This document shows positions 24,994-34,389 of a stretch of 34,667 bases of DNA, in pieces (within the stretch, counting starts at the first letter, position 1; every line of letters begins with the position of its first letter). Source of the DNA: an uncultured Bryobacterales bacterium (GTDB taxonomy: Bacteria; Acidobacteriota; Terriglobia; Bryobacterales; Bryobacteraceae). Made by a program: the position numbers and the translations under genes. The stretch covers positions 1 through 34,667 of the forward strand of contig CALMAV010000300.1 of assembly GCA_937859895.1 (NCBI GenBank), in the 5' to 3' direction. The notes under the pieces were generated by a model. It was not told the origin of the DNA, did no database searches, and saw nothing but the letters and a program-made list of their open reading frames with translations.

Positions 24994-26023
24994 TCCTGGG
25001 GTAAGTCAGGCCCTCGTTGGTGATGCAAGCGCGTTGCTGATGCCGTCCGGCGCCAGCCAGGAGACAGGCTTTGGCGAATACCGCATCTACGATTAGTTCG
25101 TTGCCGTCCCAACGTCTGTTTGCAGGAATTGGGCCCCGCGCATCTTTCAACTGAACAACCGGTAAGCCCCGGTGCCGCGCTTCTTCCGAGAGCGAGATGT
25201 GCGTGTGGACGCCATCGTCAGCGATCTTTTCCGGTCGCAGGTAGGCTGCATCTTTGCCGTGCAGTTGAATGTGGTAGTTCCAGTTCCGCAGAGGCTTGAC
25301 AGTGCTTAACCGCCTTAGATTCTCTGCCGCACTTGCGGCTCGCTCCTCTTCTTCTTTCTTGGCTGCGACGGCCGCTTGTCGCTTGTCTTCTTCCTCTTGT
25401 GGGTAGCGGAAGGCAACACGCGCCATGTGATCGTGGCTGGTAGAAACCAGCCGAACATAGTAGGGGCGCTTGTTAGTGCCAACGGTGAGGGTCGTATCTA
25501 AACCTGCCTGTTGAGGTTTGAAAACGAGGTAGGTGAACTCGTTGGAGCCTGATCCGGATGTTCGGGAAGCGACTTCGAAGCGATGATCTCCCCAATCGAG
25601 AGCGTCATGAACGGGCGTTTCGCCAGCCTGTAAATCGAGTTCGCAGACCTGGAGAATCGCGCAGACAATAACGGGTACTCCTTGCCCGTACGTATAGAGA
25701 ACCCGGCCATCTGCAGCCTGTACCGGCGTCGCCCCACCGGTTAACCAGCCCTCGGAAAGAGAGAGGGCCATGCGAGCGGAAGGCGATAGCGGAATCTGAC
25801 GCTGCATTTCAATCGCATCAATGCTGTTCACCGTTCCTTGAATAGTGGGCGCTTGTTTACGGCGTGCCGAGGGCCGGGACGATTTCGCCGGAGAGACAGG
25901 CGATGATGGCGCATCGCTTTTTAGAACAGCCAATGCCGCAGCGTAATCAGCCGGTTTTGGGGGCGCCTGCTGTTGCGCAAATGCCATTGAGGTGGCAAGC
26001 AAAAGTCCGTGAACCTTGAGCAT
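24974..26023 (-). CDS. trbG: TrbG/VirB9-family T4SS protein
   Basis: Signal peptide, C-terminal NYHIQLHGKDAAYLRPEKIADDGVHTHISLSEEARHRGLPVV; RBS aggaggac before Met at 26023. Confidence 0.85.
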   Translation of the reverse strand: MLKVHGLLLATSMAFAQQQAPPKPADYAAALAVLKSDAPSSPVSPAKSSRPSARRKQAPTIQGTVNSIDAIEMQRQIPLSPSARMALSLSEGWLTGGATPVQAADGRVLYTYGQGVPVIVCAILQVCELDLQAGETPVHDALDWGDHRFEVASRTSGSGSNEFTYLVFKPQQAGLDTTLTVGTNKRPYYVRLVSTSHDHMARVAFRYPQEEEDKRQAAVAAKKEEEERAASAAENLRRLSTVKPLRNWNYHIQLHGKDAAYLRPEKIADDGVHTHISLSEEARHRGLPVVQLKDARGPIPANRRWDGNELIVDAVFAKACLLAGAGRHQQRACITNEGLTYPRSASHGN

Positions 26024-26036
26024 AAAGAAAGTCCTC

Positions 26037-26726
26037 CTATTGAACGGGTTGAAACGATAACTCGGTACCCGAGATGCCAAGCGGGTTCTGCTGTCGGACA
26101 GCCTCGTTCTCCGACAGGTGCATGTCGTACACCAGGCGAGCCTGCCAAGTTTTAACCGAGATCACCTGGCCGGAGAGCGAGGTCGTGGTTTCTTCCCACC
26201 AGAGTCGAATGGTTCGCTTGCCCTCGCTGGTGTCGGATGTCTTATACCGAATGCTGACCAGTTCGCCCTTCTCGGCGCGCTTAAACGGATTGTTGGCGGC
26301 AAACCAATTGGCAATTGTTGAATTCGCCTGGCTTCCATCGGCCAGGAACATAAACGTGCGGTCCCAATCATTTGCTTGTGCGGTCCTATCGGTAGTGACG
26401 GTCCGCCAGGACTCCAGAAACCGGGTGAAGGATTGAATTTTGGTTTGATCCCAAGTTGCGTCATCCATGTCAACGGGCTTGGTAACACTGCCGCCGCTCA
26501 GCCGAGCGTTGGTTGATGGCGCGAGGTAGTTAATCGTGCGAGGCAGGGTGCCCTCGTAGACGAGTCCGCCGATGGCCAGCGCTAGCGCGAAAGCCTCAGC
26601 AAAGGCGATGCGTTGCCAATTCTTTTTGGCGGCAATTGGCTCGCTCCAAACCTCCGCAAATGCCCGTTTTGCGTTTCGATAACGAGTGTCTGAAGACACC
26701 TCCGGCACAGGTTCAGTCATTAGCAT
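26037..26726 (-). CDS. trbF: TrbF/VirB8-family T4SS protein
   Basis: Single N-terminal TM, VirB8-like periplasmic domain, position between TrbL and TrbG. Confidence 0.87.
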   Translation of the reverse strand: MLMTEPVPEVSSDTRYRNAKRAFAEVWSEPIAAKKNWQRIAFAEAFALALAIGGLVYEGTLPRTINYLAPSTNARLSGGSVTKPVDMDDATWDQTKIQSFTRFLESWRTVTTDRTAQANDWDRTFMFLADGSQANSTIANWFAANNPFKRAEKGELVSIRYKTSDTSEGKRTIRLWWEETTTSLSGQVISVKTWQARLVYDMHLSENEAVRQQNPLGISGTELSFQPVQ

Positions 26727-26741
26727 GTGTTTTCCTCTGTT

Positions 26742-27920
26742 TTAGTGGTGGAAACCGTTAAAGGTCGGTGGTGAGGATTGCCCGCCACCGTGTGGCATCT
26801 GGCGAGCTGCGGAAGCCATCGTTTGTGCCATCTGTCCAGCGGCCCGACCTATAGAAACGCCTCCTCCGCCAGAAGAAGGAGCGCTCGGCTGGGGTGGAGT
26901 TGCGCCGGAAGCTCTTCCTGCACCAGCTGCTGCGCCGGAGGCCCCGCCCGAACCGGAAGCGATACCTGCGCCGCCAGCAGCCGCCCCGGCACCAGCTCCG
27001 ATCCCCGATGCAATCATGGCCGCTGAAATAGCAGCTCCAATCATGGGAGCGGTTAGTGCAATAGCGTCTCCATGCCCTAAATTCGGACCCGCACCAAAGA
27101 AGTTGCCGACTAGCGAACTTAAGTTCCACACAATCCCGGCGTAGAGCATTGCTCCGGCAGCAATCAGCCAGGCGGCACTTACTCCCGACTGTACCGGGGA
27201 GACCTTGGCTGCCTGTATCGCCCAATTGTTGGTAATAAGCGAAGCCGCACCGGTCAACATATAAAGCACCATCAACTTCGCCCCCGCTGAGAAACAGAAC
27301 GCAAAGTAGCGTTCGACGTAAGTAGTTGTATAGCGGGAGGAGCCAAAGGCCAGAAAGAAGTACCCTGCCCCAAGCGCTACATAGCTCTGAATCAGCGTCA
27401 CAACAAACTGATAAGTGATCACTAGAAAGGAGATCATCACAAGGAAAGCCGAAACCATCAGAGCGAGACCGGCTGGCACGTTACTCAGAATGCCGGTCGT
27501 CAGGCCCCGAGCCAGCAAGGTGCCGAAGATGATAAATCCCTGAAACAGAACCGCCGAGGGGCTGAGCGACTTTACGCCGCTGGCTGCCTTGCCTACGGTG
27601 ACGAACATACTCATGATGTCGTCCATCCACGCTTGCCCATGGATCAGCAAATCCAAGAAAATGCCGATTGTGAGCAGTTTGCCAGTGGTCGCCATCATCG
27701 TGGCGCGAAGGTCGCCTGAGTGATTCTTGAGTAAATCCCAACCGAAGGCACCCATTTCCAGTAGGGCTAAGGCACCAAACACTTCATTCGCATACGGCCC
27801 GACCGCCCCTGTCCACTGTCCGACCAGCTTTTGGTAAATGTCGACGAAGTCGCTTGGATCGGAGATTTGGATATTCGTTGGCGCGTATGGCCCGACTTGC
27901 GCCAGCAGCGGAAGCAGCAT
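26742..27920 (-). CDS. trbL: TrbL/VirB6-family polytopic T4SS protein
   Basis: Multiple TM helices, Gly/Ala/Ser-rich tail; start MLLPLLAQVGPYAP in a TAATG overlap. Confidence 0.87.
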   Translation of the reverse strand: MLLPLLAQVGPYAPTNIQISDPSDFVDIYQKLVGQWTGAVGPYANEVFGALALLEMGAFGWDLLKNHSGDLRATMMATTGKLLTIGIFLDLLIHGQAWMDDIMSMFVTVGKAASGVKSLSPSAVLFQGFIIFGTLLARGLTTGILSNVPAGLALMVSAFLVMISFLVITYQFVVTLIQSYVALGAGYFFLAFGSSRYTTTYVERYFAFCFSAGAKLMVLYMLTGAASLITNNWAIQAAKVSPVQSGVSAAWLIAAGAMLYAGIVWNLSSLVGNFFGAGPNLGHGDAIALTAPMIGAAISAAMIASGIGAGAGAAAGGAGIASGSGGASGAAAGAGRASGATPPQPSAPSSGGGGVSIGRAAGQMAQTMASAARQMPHGGGQSSPPTFNGFHH

Positions 27921-28243
27921 TACCAAGACCTCTTGTCGTACGTAACTGTGGGGGGTGGCTGATTTGATAGCGCTGCCTGGCAAACCGAACCTTCCGCGCT
28001 GGTAACCCAATTTGCCTGGGCTGTTTTGAGAATCGGAGCGCACTCGGCACTAATTTGTAATGCCATCTTGGGATGCTGCTGGAACCAAAATGCTAAACCC
28101 TGCGGAGTGAATGTTGAGATATCGCCGCTCCCGGCAGCCTCTACCTCGCGTACGATCTTTGAACTCTGGGCGTGGGGGTCGTAACAAGCTAGCGATCCTG
28201 AGATCGCAGGAATCAATATGGTCAGAGCTAGAGTTCTTCTCAT
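27920..28243 (-). CDS. Exported small protein in the trbK slot
   Basis: MRRTLALTILIPAISGSLAC leader; between TrbJ and TrbL; C-terminus TVTYDKRSW. Confidence 0.72.
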   Translation of the reverse strand: MRRTLALTILIPAISGSLACYDPHAQSSKIVREVEAAGSGDISTFTPQGLAFWFQQHPKMALQISAECAPILKTAQANWVTSAEGSVCQAALSNQPPPTVTYDKRSW

Positions 28244-28956
28244 TACCAGGACCTCGCATCGTAGGTCAGCTTCGGCATAGTAAAACTGCTCTGCCCGGCT
28301 TGATCGGCGGCTTGGGCATTGGCTTGTTGTGCGGCAACAGCACCTTTTGCGGTCATGTCCGCAATCATCAACTGCCGTAACTTTTGGAGTTGCGCTACCT
28401 CCTCGGTCCCGATTACATTGCCGAGCTGCAAGGCTTGATCCTGGCCGGCAGGCGTTTGCAGCATGGCCTGAATCTTTGCCATGAAGTTCCGCTCATTGTT
28501 GAGCAGGTTCGCTTGCATTCCGGCTGTGTTGAGTGAACCGTGAATAGTGTTGAGGGTGGAGGTCGACCAGTTGCCATAGGCTGCTGCGTAGGAAGTGAGC
28601 CTGGGATCGAAGGAGGGGTACATTCTTTGAAACTGGGAATCCATCTGAGCCATGCCACCTGCTAAGCCCTGTGATTGCTGCAGGACATTGGCTAAGGTTG
28701 CCAAATCAGAGGCGATTGACGTGGTGGGATGCGTCACCAGTTGCTGTCCTTCTCGGACCATCATCTGCGCCATCTGCACCGACTGGAGTGCGGTTTGCGC
28801 TTGTTTCAAGTACGACTGGCAAAGCTGCGCATAATTGAGCAACTGCGTCCATTCGGTTGCATTACCAATTCCGAATAAATGAGCGTTCGCCCGGTGAGCC
28901 GGAATAATCAAAAGCCCGGCACAGACCGTGAAAGCGATCCATCCTCGTTTACGCAT
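28243..28956 (-). CDS. trbJ: TrbJ/VirB5-family T4SS protein
   Basis: Signal peptide, HLFGIGNATEWTQLLNYAQLCQSYLKQAQTALQSVQMAQ, long helical body. Confidence 0.87.
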   Translation of the reverse strand: MRKRGWIAFTVCAGLLIIPAHRANAHLFGIGNATEWTQLLNYAQLCQSYLKQAQTALQSVQMAQMMVREGQQLVTHPTTSIASDLATLANVLQQSQGLAGGMAQMDSQFQRMYPSFDPRLTSYAAAYGNWSTSTLNTIHGSLNTAGMQANLLNNERNFMAKIQAMLQTPAGQDQALQLGNVIGTEEVAQLQKLRQLMIADMTAKGAVAAQQANAQAADQAGQSSFTMPKLTYDARSW

Positions 28957-31456
28957 ACGTGAGTTCTTCCTTGTTTTCTTTCGTGTTAGTCAACGCATCA
29001 AACTCATCGGCCCAATCCGGCAAACCCCGCATCCGGAGCCATGGGCCCGGCCACTTGGCGCCGTACCTGACAATTAGCTGATCGACAAGCGCCCGGTCGC
29101 TGTCGTTTGAAGCCGCGAGGAACGAGAGAGCAACCTGCCCGAGTTCAAGCGAGATCATGCGCTTGCCGTCCGGCGACGCGACGTAGTACTCACTCTTTGG
29201 AACAGCATGGGCAATCAGTTCCCGGTCCCAATCGTTCATGCCGAGAGATTGATAATCGCCAGCACCTTCAAGCAAGGCTTGCGGGGAAGGCAGGCAGATT
29301 TTGGTAAAACATTGCTGCAGGACAGCGTTCTTCAAGGGCGAGGCGAGAACCTTCGATAGCTCCTGCACAATGAGCCACACTGCAGTATTGAGCTTTCCGC
29401 ATTCAAATAGGTAGTTCTCAAACGCGGCTGCCGCCATGGGATGCTCCAATGATTCGCGGAACTCATCGACCGCCATCAGTGTTGGAACGGCAGAGGATAG
29501 CCGTGTACTGATACGTCCAAATAGGTAGAAGAGCACCCCGTTCATCGTCTTTTTGTCGAGACGGTAAAGTTCATCCATTTCGAAGACACAAAACCGGCTC
29601 ATCGAAATGGTGTCGGTGGATCCATCAAGCAGACCACCCAAGTAGAACTGGAGACCGGCTTGGACTTCCTTCGAAGGCACGGCCATGTGGAAACTCGTTA
29701 GTGAGCGATCACCGCTGTAGGCACTCATCCGACGCAATGTTTCACCAATATCGTTCCGCATGTCGGGCGTCACCCGGACATCGTTGAGGGTAAGTAGTAA
29801 CTCTAGAATCTGGGCACCTCGGTCTCGATCACTCGGCGTTGCCAGTTCGTGCAAGGGGCACACCTTGGTTGTGACACTGTTGGGACTTAGATCGTAGAAG
29901 TCGCCGCCCATGGCCCTACAAAGTGTGTACAGCGTTCGCTTCTTGTCAAAGCAAAAGACCTGAGCGTTGGTATATCGAAAGAACTGACTGATGGCAAGAG
30001 CTTGCAGGGTTGTCTTGCCAGCCCGGGTGGGCCCCACAATCAACGTATGCCCTACGTCTCCCACATACGGATTGAACCGGTAGGGTGTCCCCCCGCTAGT
30101 GACTCCATACAGCAGCGGAGGAGAGTGGGGAGCAAAGTACGGAGATGGATTGTACTGATGACCGCGGAACGGAGCCGACAGCGGCATCATGTGAGAGGCA
30201 TTAAAGGTGTTTAGGAGAAAGGTCCGCGGGTCTTTGTGCTGCTGGCCCGGCAGTGAACCGAGCCAAGCTGCCACAACGTTTGTCGTTTCGATCCGGCATC
30301 CGAACCCACAGTGATACTTCACGACCCGGATCAGCGCCTCGCTTGCTTCTTTCATCCGCTCGGGATCTGAATCCATCAGGATCAGCTTGGCGTGAAACTT
30401 CACGGCAACCTCTTTGCCGTGTTCGACTGCGCTCGCCACAGTCTGGGCTTCCAGTTGCATTTTGAGTGCGTATGGATCGTCGCTGCTGCCGTCGTCTACC
30501 GCGCCCGGCATAGCCTGCTTGACGATGCTCTTTTTCTTAAACTTCCACTTACTCTTGTTGACCTCGTGCTTGTCTTTTCCTGCCTGTTCATCCAGCAGTT
30601 CAGCCTGCTGGGTATAGCGAAAGTCGTAGGAAACCGAATCTAATTCGCGTAACATGCCGGCGTAGCCGTTCTCGGGAAACGAATCAATTGCAATGACGGC
30701 AATGTACTTGCCAGGTGATAACTCGCTGTCAGGATCGCCCAGGTGTGGCCTGGCCCCGCCCGTGAGATCGTCGGTTGCCAAGTACTGGTTCAAGAACGCA
30801 GGGGTTCCGGGGACCGTAAATAGATGGTCCTCAGAGTTAATACATTGCCGAAGGAAGCGGAGTAGATCGTCGTACACATACGTCACCCCGAGCCGACCAT
30901 GCTCATGGGAGGTCAAGCGCTCGACTTGCGAAAACGTATTGGACAGCAGTCCATGGATTTCGGCAACCCGCTTTTCAAACAGCGCCAGCGACTTCTCATT
31001 AGCGGAGTTCGTGCCTTTCTCTTTGGAGGAAAACAACCACGATGAGGCCTTCGCTCCCATTCGCAGGCCTGGCTCATAGACAACGGTCAGAAAGTATCGG
31101 CTGCCCCGCGTTGCCGCCTCGCCTTGCATGTTGAAACGAGCTCGGCGTTCTTGCTCAATCAGGTACGAAACAGGATCGGGCCATTCTGAAGGGGCAGCAT
31201 ACTCGCGCCGTTCGCCCCGGATCAAATGAGCTTCAATGGTCCAGCCGGACCCAAGCCGCAGGCGACGCTCCAGGCGATTAGCGACCTGCCAGCAATCGGC
31301 TAGTGGCATCGCATCCATGTCGGGACTGACGTATTCCCAGCCAGCAATGAATCGTCCAGTACTGGTCAGAACCACGCCAGGCGCCACGAGTGCAAAATAG
31401 TCCAGCAGGTCGGAGAAGCCTTTGGCGTCGGTCTGAAACTCAGATGCAATGAGCAT
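28949..31456 (-). CDS. trbE: TrbE/VirB4-family ATPase
   Basis: VGDVGHTLIVGPTRAGKTTLQALAISQFFRY, PTLMAVDEFRESLEHP, 835 aa. Confidence 0.93.
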   Translation of the reverse strand: MLIASEFQTDAKGFSDLLDYFALVAPGVVLTSTGRFIAGWEYVSPDMDAMPLADCWQVANRLERRLRLGSGWTIEAHLIRGERREYAAPSEWPDPVSYLIEQERRARFNMQGEAATRGSRYFLTVVYEPGLRMGAKASSWLFSSKEKGTNSANEKSLALFEKRVAEIHGLLSNTFSQVERLTSHEHGRLGVTYVYDDLLRFLRQCINSEDHLFTVPGTPAFLNQYLATDDLTGGARPHLGDPDSELSPGKYIAVIAIDSFPENGYAGMLRELDSVSYDFRYTQQAELLDEQAGKDKHEVNKSKWKFKKKSIVKQAMPGAVDDGSSDDPYALKMQLEAQTVASAVEHGKEVAVKFHAKLILMDSDPERMKEASEALIRVVKYHCGFGCRIETTNVVAAWLGSLPGQQHKDPRTFLLNTFNASHMMPLSAPFRGHQYNPSPYFAPHSPPLLYGVTSGGTPYRFNPYVGDVGHTLIVGPTRAGKTTLQALAISQFFRYTNAQVFCFDKKRTLYTLCRAMGGDFYDLSPNSVTTKVCPLHELATPSDRDRGAQILELLLTLNDVRVTPDMRNDIGETLRRMSAYSGDRSLTSFHMAVPSKEVQAGLQFYLGGLLDGSTDTISMSRFCVFEMDELYRLDKKTMNGVLFYLFGRISTRLSSAVPTLMAVDEFRESLEHPMAAAAFENYLFECGKLNTAVWLIVQELSKVLASPLKNAVLQQCFTKICLPSPQALLEGAGDYQSLGMNDWDRELIAHAVPKSEYYVASPDGKRMISLELGQVALSFLAASNDSDRALVDQLIVRYGAKWPGPWLRMRGLPDWADEFDALTNTKENKEELTYA

Positions 31457-31761
31457 TAACGACTCCTCCAGCGAACGGCCCGAATTGGCTTGGCAGTCCA
31501 GAAGCCCTTCTTATACCGGCGGGCTTCGTCATAGACATTCAGAAAAATAGGGTCTTGTTTCGCCAGCTCCTGTAAGCCTTGGCGGAGCAGAAGAAACAGA
31601 ACGATAGAGCCTAAAATTCCCCACCACGTCAGCAAACTGTAGCCGGTGATCAAACACAGGAAGAATGCAACTGCCAGCGCCTTCGGTTCGCATCCCAGAA
31701 GCAAATGCGGACGATTTGCACTCTCATGGAAGCGGGAGCAATATACCTCTGGGATGTCCAT
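31456..31761 (-). CDS. trbD: TrbD/VirB3-family protein
   Basis: Short protein with two hydrophobic stretches between VirB2- and VirB4-type genes. Confidence 0.82.
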   Translation of the reverse strand: MDIPEVYCSRFHESANRPHLLLGCEPKALAVAFFLCLITGYSLLTWWGILGSIVLFLLLRQGLQELAKQDPIFLNVYDEARRYKKGFWTAKPIRAVRWRSR

Positions 31762-31783
31762 GTGTTCCCTTTCCTCCTCCCTG

Positions 31784-32107
31784 TTAGATCAAGGCCCCAG
31801 CAAGGCCAGGAAACAAAGAGAGTGTGCCCGTAGCGCCTACGACGAATCCGACAGCAAACAGAACAGCCACAATACCTTTCAAGCTGGCCGTCATCTCGTG
31901 ATGATTAAACGCCCAAACGCAGCCTCCGGCAACGATCGCGATAATGGACACCGCGTACGCCATTGGGCCGGACACCTCACCGGAGAGAGCTACCATCACT
32001 TGCGTTGAAGCTAAGCGACCGCCACCGACCGCAAACGCGGGCATGTTGGCGATGAGAAATACTGTAGTCATTCCCACAGCTTTGCGAATCTGTCTATGCA
32101 TAGACAT
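31784..32107 (-). CDS. trbC: TrbC/VirB2-family pilin precursor
   Basis: Leader ending PAFA, two TM helices, C-terminus GLAGALI; RBS ggagat before Met at 32107. Confidence 0.83.
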   Translation of the reverse strand: MSMHRQIRKAVGMTTVFLIANMPAFAVGGGRLASTQVMVALSGEVSGPMAYAVSIIAIVAGGCVWAFNHHEMTASLKGIVAVLFAVGFVVGATGTLSLFPGLAGALI

Positions 32108-32133
32108 CAGGAAAAGATCTCCTTCCAAAACCG

Positions 32134-33138
32134 TTATAAGTACTCCAGCGCGTAGTCTCCGCCTGGATTCAAGCCCCGAACCCAGCAGACCTCCCGCACC
32201 TTTCTACCAACCGGGAGAGAATCCTCCCCATCAATAAAAACCACTAAGTTCACCGAGGCCGCAATGCGCTCGCGGACTGAAGCTTCGTGACCGCCTACCA
32301 GCGTTTCTAACTTGCGGAGTCCGCTGGCCGCGTCGTTGGCGTGAATGGTTGCCAACCCGCCGGAGTGTCCGGTATTCCAGGCACTCAGCAATACTCGGGC
32401 AGGTTCCTCTTCCCGCACTTCCCCAATGACTAAACGTTTCGGGATCAGCCGTAAACTGGCCACCAGCAAATCGGCTTGTGAAATCGCCGCGGTCGCTAGC
32501 AGTGCAATGTGATTTGGAAGTCCACATTGCAGCTCCGGGGTGTCTTCAATCATCACCACCCTATCTTGCGGCGTCACGAGCGACCACTCGGCAATGATGC
32601 TGTTGGCCAAGCTAGTTTTTCCTGACCCAGTAGGTCCGACCAGCAGCATATTGAACCGGTACCGGCAAGCCAGCTTAAGCGCTTGCGCGTGATTACAACC
32701 CGTAACTCGTTCCGCAAAATCAGACTTATGCCGCTTTTGGTTCAGTGGGTCCGCTCCATCAGTGAAGATGCCGGAAGCCTCAAGCGCATCAATCGAATAA
32801 ATCTGCTTCTGCCGGGTACGGATGGCAAATACCGGATTCTCTACAATCGGGGCAATTAGCCCTTCGATACGGTCGCCGGTTAACGGGAAAATCGTTTCGA
32901 GGACTGGATTCTCGTGATTAAGCGATCGCTGCCGAATCGTGGCGATCCCGTTCAGCATGAGCTCGGCCATGTTGCAGTCAAGCTGGCTCTCGCATTCCCA
33001 GCCCCGACCGAGCCGGTTTACCCAAAGGCTGCCATCGCCGTTACCGACCACATCCAGGGTGTCCGAAGCGGCGAGCAAAGGTAGCAGCGGAGCAGCCAGT
33101 CCGTGTAGGGTCGTCAATTGTCTCGCGGCTTGGCTCAT
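32134..33138 (-). CDS. trbB: TrbB/VirB11-family ATPase
   Basis: MLLVGPTGSGKTSLANSIIAEW, MIEDTPELQC, LVIGEVREEEPARVLLSAWNTGHSGGLATIHANDAASGLRKLE. Confidence 0.94.
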   Translation of the reverse strand: MSQAARQLTTLHGLAAPLLPLLAASDTLDVVGNGDGSLWVNRLGRGWECESQLDCNMAELMLNGIATIRQRSLNHENPVLETIFPLTGDRIEGLIAPIVENPVFAIRTRQKQIYSIDALEASGIFTDGADPLNQKRHKSDFAERVTGCNHAQALKLACRYRFNMLLVGPTGSGKTSLANSIIAEWSLVTPQDRVVMIEDTPELQCGLPNHIALLATAAISQADLLVASLRLIPKRLVIGEVREEEPARVLLSAWNTGHSGGLATIHANDAASGLRKLETLVGGHEASVRERIAASVNLVVFIDGEDSLPVGRKVREVCWVRGLNPGGDYALEYL

Positions 33139-33329
33139 GCAATGACACGCTTGGGAACGAGATCGCGTTTAAGAACGATTAGGCTGCTAAGTCCATCGAG
33201 GGCTAGATAAGCTAGCTCAACTGTAAGGTCTCCTTGAAAAGTCCTAACCAACGGGGTAGCCGAGCATATTACGTTTTGTAGTTTCAAACTTGATCCCTTC
33301 AAAGTCTTTGATTTAGACGAACTCCTCAC
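33135..33329 (-). CDS. Small ORF translationally overlapping trbB start
   Basis: 64 aa; ATGA overlap with the trbB start. Confidence 0.4.
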   Translation of the reverse strand: MRSSSKSKTLKGSSLKLQNVICSATPLVRTFQGDLTVELAYLALDGLSSLIVLKRDLVPKRVIA

Positions 33330-33345
33330 TTATGCAAGCCAGCCT

Positions 33346-33546
33346 CTATGGCTTCACAAGTCCTCTTCGAATAGCAACTAACGTCAACTGAACTGAATTT
33401 CTAGCGCCAAGCTTGGACATCAAAGAAGAACGGTGATGGCGAACCGTGTTGAGCGATAGCTCGAGAGCTTCCGCTACCGGCTTCAGCCGACCATTTTTTA
33501 GGTAAAGGTCTAGCACTTCGTGTTCCCGCGGGCTTAGTTTCTTCAA
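33346..33546 (-). CDS. Solo LuxR/GerE-type HTH regulator
   Basis: KKLSPREHEVLDLYLKNGRLKPVAEALELSLNTVRHHRSSLMSKLGARNSVQLTLVAIRRGLV; TTG start, in-frame stop shortly upstream so no sensory domain. Confidence 0.8.
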   Translation of the reverse strand: MKKLSPREHEVLDLYLKNGRLKPVAEALELSLNTVRHHRSSLMSKLGARNSVQLTLVAIRRGLVKP

Positions 33547-33642
33547 AAGTTCTGTCGTTTTCTATCAGCGTTATAGGCTGTTGGTCCCATCAAATCCTGC
33601 GTGTCCGATTGCTTAGTTAAGCTTCTGGGTCTACACTACTCC

Positions 33643-33681
33643 GCGTGCGTTGCATAGTCAACTATTCTATGAGGCACACGC
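33643..33681. repeat. Imperfect 15-bp inverted repeat in the divergent control region
   Basis: gcgtgcgttgcatag ... ctatgaggcacacgc, 11 of 15 paired, 9-nt centre. Confidence 0.5.
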
Positions 33682-33803
33682 ATATTGATCTAGGTAGAGG
33701 TGTATCGTAACTCGTAGAATGTATAGGAGTTAGAAGTAGAAAATATTTTTTATCTACGGGTGGATTTCTGGGACAAAGCACGGATCAAAAGACTGATGAG
33801 GAT

Positions 33804-34100
33804 ATGTCCTTGCCTCCTGTGTTTCCGGCGAGCTACTATAGGCTCCTCGCACGAGGAGCAAAGGAACTCGGTATTAGCCGAGCAAAACTAGCAGTAACTG
33901 CGATTCGGCATTATTTAAAAGCCGTTGCCAGTCAAAATGCTCCAAAGGCCAAAGCTCTTGGAAGTGAAGATCTAGCTCAGAAATTTGCAGAAGCTCAGCG
34001 AAAGATTGCAAAGGAATGGTGGAGCACTTTAAGTCCAGAAGAAAAGGCAGCAAGAACCAAGAAGGCTAACCAAGCTCGTTGGCCTAAAAAAAAGAAGTAA
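33804..34100 (+). CDS. Small basic putative DNA-binding protein
   Basis: RHH-like N-terminus (YYRLLARGAKELGISRAKLAVTAIRHYLKAV), Lys-rich C-terminus. Confidence 0.6.
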   Translation: MSLPPVFPASYYRLLARGAKELGISRAKLAVTAIRHYLKAVASQNAPKAKALGSEDLAQKFAEAQRKIAKEWWSTLSPEEKAARTKKANQARWPKKKK

Positions 34101-34125
34101 GTCTTCGGGTAAATTGCTTCGACTT

Positions 34126-34359
34126 TTAGCGTCCTTGGCCAACGACTTTACTCAGGATGCTTTTAGCCTGCTCCCTCATTGGTTCAGTCGCATCTGGATT
34201 TTCGAGCAGTTGCCGAAGGTACTCAATATCCTCCTGGGGCTTTTCCTGCTTAACAGATTCTGTGATGATGCTTCTTAGAGGAAAAAGCTTTGGCACGGCA
34301 GTTAGCAAAAAGCCGATTGGGTTATGTGCTTTGCGGGCAGCTGCGAGCTTACTTTGCAC
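34126..34359 (-). CDS. Small hypothetical protein
   Basis: Start taken at the internal GTG (VQSKLAAARKAHNPIGFLL...) because the longer ORF crosses an apparent junction. Confidence 0.4.
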   Translation of the reverse strand: MQSKLAAARKAHNPIGFLLTAVPKLFPLRSIITESVKQEKPQEDIEYLRQLLENPDATEPMREQAKSILSKVVGQGR

Positions 34360-34389
34360 TTCGCAGCGCGAATGTTGGGTCGGCCCCTG

